Assembly: GCA_021106775.1 (NCBI GenBank)
Contig: JAIOTL010000032.1
Location: forward strand, 1-6,708
DNA: 6,708 bases
Source of the DNA: Planctomycetota bacterium
GTDB taxonomy: Bacteria; Planctomycetota; UBA8742; SKZP01; JAIOTL01
Direction: 5' to 3'
Position 1 is the stretch's first letter. Each line of letters opens with the position of its first letter. Shown piece after piece: positions 1-5,710 of the stretch. Under the pieces are notes generated by a model that saw only the letters and a list, made by a program, of their open reading frames with translations, was not told the DNA's origin and searched no databases. A program made the position numbers and the translations under genes.

Positions 1-1675
1 CGAAGACCTTTGTGTTGCCGGTAATTGCAGAATCTGTGTTGTCGAGATTGAAGGCAATAAACTTTTGCAAGCTTCTTGTGCAGTACCTGTTTCAGAAGGG
101 ATGAATATTAGAACCAATTCAACCAAGGTCAGACAGGCTAGAAAAGATATTATTGATATGCTTCTTTCGGAGCATGAAGGAGAGTGTACAACGTGCTTTA
201 AGGCTCCAGTTTGCGAACTCAAACAGATTTCTATTGATTATGCAAGCGATGAAAATCCTTTTATTGATATCTCACTGAAACATGATATTGATCGCTCTTC
301 ACCTGCAATTCAGTTTGATAGAAGCAAATGCATTAAATGTCAACGCTGTGTAAGAACTTGTTCCGAGCTTCAGCAGGTTAGCGCATTAACAATGGCATAT
401 AAAGGACAAGATGTAACTGTTGATACATTTATGTCACATCCGCTTGCAACGGTTGTATGTACTAACTGTGGACAATGCACAAATCGCTGTCCAACCGGAG
501 CACTGGTTGAACGCAATTACGTCGAAGAAGTCTGGAATGCTCTAGGTGATCCAGAGAAACATATTGTTGTTCAGACTGCACCTGCAGTTCGAGTTGGACT
601 TGGTGAAAACCTTGGATTCGAAACAGGTTCGCGAACTACGGGACAGATGGTTTCTGCACTTCGCAGACTTGGGTTTGATGCAGTTTTTGACACAAATTTC
701 ACCGCAGACTTGACAATCATGGAAGAAGGCACAGAACTTCTGACTAGATTGAAACAAGCTCTCGTCGAGAAAAAGGATGTCAAACTGCCAATGTTCACTT
801 CATGCTCACCAGGCTGGGTAAAATTCATTGAACATCAATTTCCTGAGCTTCTAGATAATCTTTCAACCTGTAAATCACCGCAACAGATGTTTGGACCACT
901 TGCAAAAACATATTACGCCCAGAAAGTTGGTGTTGACCCGAAAGATATGATTGTGGTTTCAATTATGCCTTGTACTGCGAAAAAATTTGAGGCGGATCGT
1001 CCTGAAATGAGGGACAGCGGATATAAGGATGTTGATTATGTCCTGACAACGCGCGAGCTTTCAATGATGATTAAACAAGCTGGAATTGAATTTACTGAGC
1101 TTGAAGATTCAGCTTGTGATAGTCTTCTTGGTCAGCACTCTGGAGCAGGAGTTATCTTTGGTGCAACCGGTGGAGTTATGGAAGCTGCACTTAGAACGGC
1201 ATATGAAATTATAACAGGACGCCCAGTTCCTTTTGAAAATCTTAATATTATTCCTGTGCGAGGTATGGAAGGCATCAGAGAAGCAACAATAAAGATTGAA
1301 GGACTCAAACCTGAATGGAGCTTCCTTGAAGGTGCTGAGTTGGAAGTAGCAATTGGTCATGGGCTGAAGAACGCAAATCAGCTAATGAAACAAGTAAGCG
1401 AAGGTAAATCACCTTATCATTTCATAGAAATAATGGCTTGCCCGGGTGGATGTCTAGGTGGTGGTGGACAACCTGTGCCTACAAATGCTGAAATTCGCTC
1501 AAAACGTGCAAATGCAATTTATGAAGAAGATGAATCACTACCAATTCGAAAATCACACGAGAATCCGGAAATAGCACACATTTACAATGATTTTCTTACT
1601 GAGGGTCCGCTTGGACATAAATCTCATGAACTTCTGCACACAAAATACACAAATCGCAGTAATAAGAATTCTTAG
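1..1675 (+). CDS. hydA: [FeFe]-hydrogenase catalytic subunit HydA, group A, M3-type architecture (5' end outside window)
   Basis: Catalytic subunit for reversible H2 oxidation/proton reduction, normally cytoplasmic. The reading frame is open from base 2, and the codons before TTG-65 already encode ferredoxin-domain sequence, so the true start lies upstream; 557 residues are visible. In visible numbering: 2Fe-2S domain with Cys9, Cys12 and Cys26 (first ligand off-window); His-ligated 4Fe-4S motif His58/Cys62/Cys65/Cys71; two 4Fe-4S motifs at Cys110/113/116/120 and Cys153/156/159/163; H-cluster motifs TSCSPGW (Cys268), MPCTAKKFE (Cys324) and MACPGGCLGGGGQP (Cys480, Cys484). The proton-path residues matching C. 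pasteurianum CpI Glu279, Glu282 and Ser319 are present (Glu242, Glu245, Ser288). The protein ends just after the small-subunit-like RKSHENP...HELLHTKY region, so it lacks the extra C-terminal 2Fe-2S domain of Thermotoga HydA. Domain order resembles HndD/HydA of multisubunit NAD(P)-linked or bifurcating enzymes; HydB/HydC-type partners could lie upstream. Oddity: Ser269 replaces the second Cys of TSCCPGW. Confidence 0.97.
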   Translation, partial: EDLCVAGNCRICVVEIEGNKLLQASCAVPVSEGMNIRTNSTKVRQARKDIIDMLLSEHEGECTTCFKAPVCELKQISIDYASDENPFIDISLKHDIDRSSPAIQFDRSKCIKCQRCVRTCSELQQVSALTMAYKGQDVTVDTFMSHPLATVVCTNCGQCTNRCPTGALVERNYVEEVWNALGDPEKHIVVQTAPAVRVGLGENLGFETGSRTTGQMVSALRRLGFDAVFDTNFTADLTIMEEGTELLTRLKQALVEKKDVKLPMFTSCSPGWVKFIEHQFPELLDNLSTCKSPQQMFGPLAKTYYAQKVGVDPKDMIVVSIMPCTAKKFEADRPEMRDSGYKDVDYVLTTRELSMMIKQAGIEFTELEDSACDSLLGQHSGAGVIFGATGGVMEAALRTAYEIITGRPVPFENLNIIPVRGMEGIREATIKIEGLKPEWSFLEGAELEVAIGHGLKNANQLMKQVSEGKSPYHFIEIMACPGGCLGGGGQPVPTNAEIRSKRANAIYEEDESLPIRKSHENPEIAHIYNDFLTEGPLGHKSHELLHTKYTNRSNKNS

Positions 1676-1697
1676 ATTCGCTGTCGTTTAATAATGT

Positions 1698-1727
1698 GGG
1701 GAGTTCGTTTGGACTTCCCCTTTTTTT
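1698..1727 (+). terminator. Rho-independent terminator after hydA
   Basis: Starting 22 bases after the hydA stop codon, GGGGAGTTC and GGACTTCCCC form a stem of about nine pairs with one bulged T and one G-T pair, closed by a GTTT loop and followed directly by seven T's. This is the classic intrinsic terminator form. It implies that hydA ends a transcription unit, or that read-through into hydG is limited. Only about 50 bases remain before the hydG start. Confidence 0.88.
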
Positions 1728-1768
1728 GCTGAATAAATACTGATATTGATTGTTGTTATTATATTGAT

Positions 1769-1772
1769 GGAG
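1769..1772 (+). promoter_or_regulatory. Shine-Dalgarno site that sets the hydG start
   Basis: GGAG lies six bases before ATG-1779. It supports that start over two upstream in-frame options: TTG-1746, which would add a hydrophobic stretch not expected in HydG, and ATG-1767, which has no comparable ribosome binding site. Confidence 0.7.
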
Positions 1773-1778
1773 AAAAGA

Positions 1779-3167
1779 ATGATTATCAACGAGAAAAAAA
1801 TTCTGTCGGAGTTAAAAGCACCTTTGGATGTATCCCGTGTACATGTTGAGGAGGTTCTGCTTAAAGCACGCGAACTAAAGGGAATTGATTACAACGATGT
1901 GCTTACGCTTCTAAAAGTTGAAGATTCAGAACTTCTGGCTGAGGTATATAAAACAGCAAATTGGTTAAAAAACGAGATATATGGAAATCGTCTTGTTTTG
2001 TTTGCACCGTTGTATATTTCGAATTTGTGTAATAATGAATGCTTGTACTGTGCGTTTCGTGCAAAAAACAAAGAATTAGCACGCAAAGTGCTTACTCAAG
2101 ATGAAATTGTTGAGGAGACGAAAGCTCTTCTGGAACAAGGGCATAAACGAGTGCTGTTGGTTGCTGGTGAATCATATCCTAAAGAAGGATTGGATTTTGT
2201 GTTCAAAGCTATTGATTCCGTTTATTCTGCGCGGGTGGGAACAAATAATATTCGTCGAATTAATGTGAATATTGCGCCCTTGAATGTTGAAGAATTTAAA
2301 CTTTTAAAGAGTAAAAATATTGGCACATATCAGCTTTTTCAGGAAACTTATCATCTAGATACCTATAATAATTTGCATGTCGGTGGACCGAAATCGGATT
2401 ACAATTTTAGACTTGAAACTGTTGACAGAGCTTTCGAAGCAGGATTTGACGATCTGGGGATTGGAATTTTATTTGGTTTGTATGATTGGCGATATGAAAT
2501 TTTAGCGTTGCTATCACATATTAAACATTTGGAAAACAAATTCGGTGTTGGACCACATACAATTTCTGTACCAAGGATAGAGCCAGCGTTGAATTCAGAA
2601 GTAAGTTACAATCCACCTTATGTGGTTAATGATGAAGATTTCAAGAAAATTATCGCAGTTCTGCGAATTGCAGTTCCATATACGGGCATTATTTTAAGTA
2701 CGAGAGAAACAAGCGCAACACGAAAATTCGCATTTGATTTAGGGATTTCGCAAATCTCAGCTGGCTCGCGCACTAATCCTGGTGGATACAACGAAGAAGA
2801 TGTTTCCAATGGTATGGAAGAACAGTTTTCTCTTGGTGATACCCGACCGTTGCTTGAAGTGATAAAAGATGTAGTTGATTCGAAATATATTCCGTCTTTC
2901 TGCACTGGTTGCTATCGGTTAGGTCGAGTTGGTAAGGATTTTATGGATTTAGCCAAGCCTGGACTTATCAAGGAGCACTGCCTGCCCAATGCGATGTTTA
3001 CGTTTGCTGAATACTTACATGATTTTGCTGATGTTGAACTGAAGAAAAGCGGGTTTGAGTTAATTGAAAACATGATTCAAAATGATATTTCGAATATAAA
3101 ACTCCGGCAAAATGTAATAGAAAAATTGCATGAAATTGAACTTGGAAAACGAGATATATATCTTTAG
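1779..3167 (+). CDS. hydG: [FeFe]-hydrogenase H-cluster maturase HydG (radical SAM tyrosine lyase)
   Basis: Radical SAM enzyme that cleaves tyrosine to p-cresol and dehydroglycine and turns the latter into CO and cyanide, giving the Fe(CO)2(CN)(cysteine) synthon for the H-cluster; cytoplasmic. With ATG-1779 the product is 462 aa, close to usual HydG length. The N-terminal region carries the radical SAM CxxxCxxC motif (Cys84, Cys88, Cys91, as CNNECLYC) within a TIM barrel. The C-terminal region carries the HydG-specific CxxCx22C motif (Cys375, Cys378, Cys401), which binds the auxiliary cluster with the dangler iron. This C-terminal motif separates HydG from its relative ThiH only in combination with the gene context, but the hyd neighbours make HydG secure. 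It is the first gene after the hydA terminator, and hydE begins 7 bases after its stop. I found no convincing promoter in the short gap upstream. Confidence 0.97.
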   Translation: MIINEKKILSELKAPLDVSRVHVEEVLLKARELKGIDYNDVLTLLKVEDSELLAEVYKTANWLKNEIYGNRLVLFAPLYISNLCNNECLYCAFRAKNKELARKVLTQDEIVEETKALLEQGHKRVLLVAGESYPKEGLDFVFKAIDSVYSARVGTNNIRRINVNIAPLNVEEFKLLKSKNIGTYQLFQETYHLDTYNNLHVGGPKSDYNFRLETVDRAFEAGFDDLGIGILFGLYDWRYEILALLSHIKHLENKFGVGPHTISVPRIEPALNSEVSYNPPYVVNDEDFKKIIAVLRIAVPYTGIILSTRETSATRKFAFDLGISQISAGSRTNPGGYNEEDVSNGMEEQFSLGDTRPLLEVIKDVVDSKYIPSFCTGCYRLGRVGKDFMDLAKPGLIKEHCLPNAMFTFAEYLHDFADVELKKSGFELIENMIQNDISNIKLRQNVIEKLHEIELGKRDIYL

Positions 3168-3169
3168 GA
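3166..3169 (+). promoter_or_regulatory. Shine-Dalgarno site for hydE, overlapping the hydG stop
   Basis: AGGA overlaps the last two bases of the hydG TAG stop and sits five bases before ATG-3175. It favours that start over the in-frame ATG-3130 inside hydG. Ribosomes finishing hydG would be placed at this site, which suggests coupled translation. Confidence 0.6.
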
Positions 3170-3174
3170 TTAAA

Positions 3175-4263
3175 ATGAAATATGACTCAATCGACTTTGA
3201 TAATATCGATAAAATCGAAATGCAAAAGATTCTCTCAATTTCATCAAAAAATGAGTTAGAGAAACTATATCGCGCTGCACATAAGATAAAACATGATAAT
3301 GTAGGAAAAAAGCTATATTTACGTGGTTTAATTGAGTTTTCTAATTTATGTCAAAAAGATTGTCTATATTGTGGACTTAGATGCAGTAATAAAACTGTAA
3401 ATAGGTATGAATTAACTACCGAAGATATTTTACAGGCTGTTGAAATAGCACATAAATATAAACTAGGGTCTCTGGTGTTGCAGTCGGGAGAAAGATCAGA
3501 TAGGAAGTTCATCAATTGGGTTACTGAAATTCTATCAACAATTCGAGAAAAATATAATGATGAGTTTCACATAACCTTATCAAGCGGTGAACAAAATTAT
3601 AAAACATATAAAAAGTGGTTTGATGCTGGTGCAGACAGATATTTGCTGAGAATTGAAACTAGTAATCGAGAATTATATTCGAAAATTCATCCTCATAATT
3701 CGATGCACAGTTATGACCGCCGTTTAGAATGCTTGAAGTTTCTGCGTAATATCGGTTACCAAGTCGGTTCAGGTATTATGATTGCAATGCCATTTCAAAC
3801 GTTGGATATTCTTGCTGAGGATTTAATGTATCTCAAGGAGTTGGATGTCGATATGGTTGGAATGGGTCCATATCTTGAGCATGCACAAGCACCACTTGCA
3901 CAATATGTAAACTCAATTCCAACTATTAACGAAAGACTTGAACTTGCAATGAAATGCATAGCAGCTTTACGCATACTAATGCCGGATATCAATATCGCTG
4001 CTGCAACAGCTCTTGAGACGATATCTGAGGATGGAAAGATTTCAGCTTTATTAGCTGGTGCAAATGTTATTATGCCAAATATTACTCCAAGCCATCGAGA
4101 AGATTATTTTTTGTACGAAAATAAACCTGTAAATTATAATAATTTTGTAACTGAACTAAGAATGTTAGAGGAAAAAGTTAGTAATATTGGTGAGTCAATT
4201 GCTTTCGGAAATTGGGGAGATACTCTTCATTACATCAAGCGAAAGGGAGGCAATGAGAACTGA
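3175..4263 (+). CDS. hydE: [FeFe]-hydrogenase H-cluster maturase HydE (radical SAM)
   Basis: Radical SAM enzyme that acts on the HydG-made Fe(CO)2(CN)(cysteinate) complex on the route to the di-iron subcluster. From ATG-3175 the product is 362 aa, usual for HydE. The radical SAM motif CQKDCLYC gives Cys59, Cys63 and Cys66, followed by GLRCSNK, matching the GLR.DNK region of Thermotoga HydE. Further HydE-like blocks are LQSGE (103-106 for QSGE), RYLLRIET (from 155), GMGPYLEH (229-236) and GANVIMPN (295-302). The C-terminal region after residue 302 contains no cysteine, so the second, non-essential 4Fe-4S site seen in T. maritima HydE is absent. BioB and PylB are relatives with the same fold, but the motifs and hyd context favour HydE. 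The last 11 bases overlap the start of aspA. Confidence 0.96.
   Translation: MKYDSIDFDNIDKIEMQKILSISSKNELEKLYRAAHKIKHDNVGKKLYLRGLIEFSNLCQKDCLYCGLRCSNKTVNRYELTTEDILQAVEIAHKYKLGSLVLQSGERSDRKFINWVTEILSTIREKYNDEFHITLSSGEQNYKTYKKWFDAGADRYLLRIETSNRELYSKIHPHNSMHSYDRRLECLKFLRNIGYQVGSGIMIAMPFQTLDILAEDLMYLKELDVDMVGMGPYLEHAQAPLAQYVNSIPTINERLELAMKCIAALRILMPDINIAAATALETISEDGKISALLAGANVIMPNITPSHREDYFLYENKPVNYNNFVTELRMLEEKVSNIGESIAFGNWGDTLHYIKRKGGNEN
4245..4250 (+). promoter_or_regulatory. Shine-Dalgarno site for aspA within hydE
   Basis: GGGAGG inside the hydE 3' end lies only two bases before ATG-4253, closer than ideal. ATG-4253 is still the best start: the encoded MRTERDYIGE begins where aspartase/fumarase N-termini normally begin, whereas an upstream in-frame start at 4187 would add 22 unrelated residues. 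The strong site with tight spacing suits re-initiation after hydE. Confidence 0.55.
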
Positions 4264-5710
4264 ACGAGACTATATCGGCGAAATTGAAATACCAGATAAC
4301 GCCCTTTATGGGATAAATTCAAAACGTGCAAAAAATGCTTTTCCACATGATAAAATATTTAACATTAACTGGTACAAATCACTTGGCATTGTGAAAAAGG
4401 CTATTTATTTATCATATAGTGAATTTGTAAAAAAGCTTCAGGAATTACATTCATCAAAATTAATCCCAATTACAGAATTTTCTGATGAAATTATTAATGC
4501 AATGTGTACTACATGTGATGAGATTGCAGAAGGTAAACATTTTGAAAACTTTATTGTGCCAGCAGTTTCAGGAGGTGCAGGAACTGCAATTAATCTGAAT
4601 ATGAATGAAAGTATCGCCAATTCCTCGTTAGTTAAATTAAACAAAATTTGTGGTGAATATAAATATATTCATCCTATTGAACACGCAAATATTTTTCAAT
4701 CTACCAATGATGTTGTTCCAACTGCGTTGAAAGTTGCAATAATCAGGCTGTTAAATGAGCTTGAAGTTGCAATTGATGACAGTCGTATGAAATTTGAAAA
4801 AATGGAAAAACAGCATCGGGATACGCTGCGAATAGCTTATACTCAGATGCAGGAGGCAGTTCCATCTTCATTTGGTAGACTTTTCAGCACGTATCAGGAA
4901 GCTCTATCACGCGATTGGTGGCGGATTTCAAAGTGCTTCGAGCGTATTAAAGTTGTAAATTTGGGTGGAAGTGCAATTGGCTCAGGAATAACAGTTCCAA
5001 AATATGTAATTTTTAAGGTCATCGATATTTTACGTGAATTAACCGACCTACCCATAACTCGCGGTGATAATCTTCAGGATAATACAGTGAATTTTGATAG
5101 TTTCGTTGAAATACATGGAATTCTTAAATCTCATGCGGTAAATCTAGAAAAGATTGCTTCTGATTTTAGACTATTAACATCAGATATTTTCACTTCAAAA
5201 GCTGTTAATATAAAGCCTATATTAATTGGCAGCTCAATTATGCCAGGAAAAGTAAATCCTGTGATTAGCGAGTTTATCATAAGTATCTGCCATAAAATTT
5301 ATGCGAATGACAATTTGATTAGTTCTTTATCCGCACAGGGGTGTCTGGATTTAAATGCTTATTTACCAATAATTGGAGACACAATACTGAACTCATTAGA
5401 GAATTTAATTAATTGTAACAAAACTATGCGAGAAAATCTTCTTATAGAATTGACTATTGATAAAGATGTCTCTTTGCAAAACTTATTAAAAAGTCCAACA
5501 ATTACAACAGTACTTGTTTCTTATGTTGGTTATGAGAAGGCTCAGAAGCTGGCTTTATTTATGAAAGAGAATAATTGTGATATATACGAGGCAAATAAGC
5601 ATGACAATGTAATTAGTGAAGAGATATTAAAAAGATTATTGTCCTCAACAGAATTATTAAAACTTGGCTTTTCTGTAAATGATATTTTGGGAGCTCAAGA
5701 TGGCATTTAG
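4253..5710 (+). CDS. aspA: aspartate ammonia-lyase-like protein, hyd-operon type (fumarase/aspartase superfamily)
   Basis: Predicted to convert L-aspartate to fumarate and ammonia in the cytosol, as a homotetramer if it follows the family; 485 aa against 478 in E. coli AspA. Visible family blocks: N-terminal D-YIGE--IP--ALYGI; SGGAGTAINLNMNE (from 106); QSTND (149-153); YTQMQEAVP (196-204), with Gln as in E. coli AspA where Bacillus AspB has His; and the signature GSSIMPGKVNP (326-336), with the catalytic-loop serine and the Lys and Asn of KVN. It is divergent elsewhere: the segment before the signature reads LLTSDIFTSKAVNIKP instead of the usual SGPR.GL.EI.LPE pattern, and the C-terminus lacks the usual HPAY-like end. 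Its start overlaps hydE and its end overlaps hydF, both by 11 bases, so it is built into the maturation operon. Local ammonia supply for the H-cluster dithiomethylamine bridge is an inference. Superfamily assignment is firm; substrate is probable. Confidence 0.85.
   Translation: MRTERDYIGEIEIPDNALYGINSKRAKNAFPHDKIFNINWYKSLGIVKKAIYLSYSEFVKKLQELHSSKLIPITEFSDEIINAMCTTCDEIAEGKHFENFIVPAVSGGAGTAINLNMNESIANSSLVKLNKICGEYKYIHPIEHANIFQSTNDVVPTALKVAIIRLLNELEVAIDDSRMKFEKMEKQHRDTLRIAYTQMQEAVPSSFGRLFSTYQEALSRDWWRISKCFERIKVVNLGGSAIGSGITVPKYVIFKVIDILRELTDLPITRGDNLQDNTVNFDSFVEIHGILKSHAVNLEKIASDFRLLTSDIFTSKAVNIKPILIGSSIMPGKVNPVISEFIISICHKIYANDNLISSLSAQGCLDLNAYLPIIGDTILNSLENLINCNKTMRENLLIELTIDKDVSLQNLLKSPTITTVLVSYVGYEKAQKLALFMKENNCDIYEANKHDNVISEEILKRLLSSTELLKLGFSVNDILGAQDGI
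5689..5693 (+). promoter_or_regulatory. Shine-Dalgarno site for hydF within aspA
   Basis: GGGAG near the end of aspA lies six bases before ATG-5700, a near-ideal spacing. It supports this start over the in-frame ATG at 5715, and also supports translational coupling with aspA, whose stop codon lies at 5708-5710. Confidence 0.65.

Noticed and set aside
65..67. TTG as the start of hydA
   Set aside because: The frame is open upstream to the window edge and encodes conserved ferredoxin-domain residues including two cluster ligands, so this is an internal codon.
1725..1762. Promoter for hydG: TTTG at 1725-1728 as a Bacteroidota-type -33 box, or TATTAT at 1757-1762 as a -10
   Set aside because: No matching TAnnTTTG -7 element lies at the right distance, and the -10 candidate has a poor -35 (TAAATA) and would start transcription at the ribosome binding site.
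1746..1778. TTG-1746 or ATG-1767 as the hydG start
   Set aside because: ATG-1779 has GGAG at six bases and gives a normal HydG length. The upstream extension encodes a short hydrophobic run unlikely in a cytosolic HydG and sits on the likely leader.
3130..3174. ATG-3130 as the hydE start, overlapping hydG by 38 bases
   Set aside because: ATG-3175 has AGGA at five bases and directly follows the hydG stop; the extra 15 residues look like out-of-frame hydG sequence.
542..4644. Several minus-strand reading frames of 65-95 codons (542-757, 571-828, 1109-1360, 1889-2086, 2618-2905, 3795-3992, 4438-4644)
   Set aside because: All lie opposite well-conserved genes, have no recognisable domains and lack supporting ribosome binding sites or spacing.
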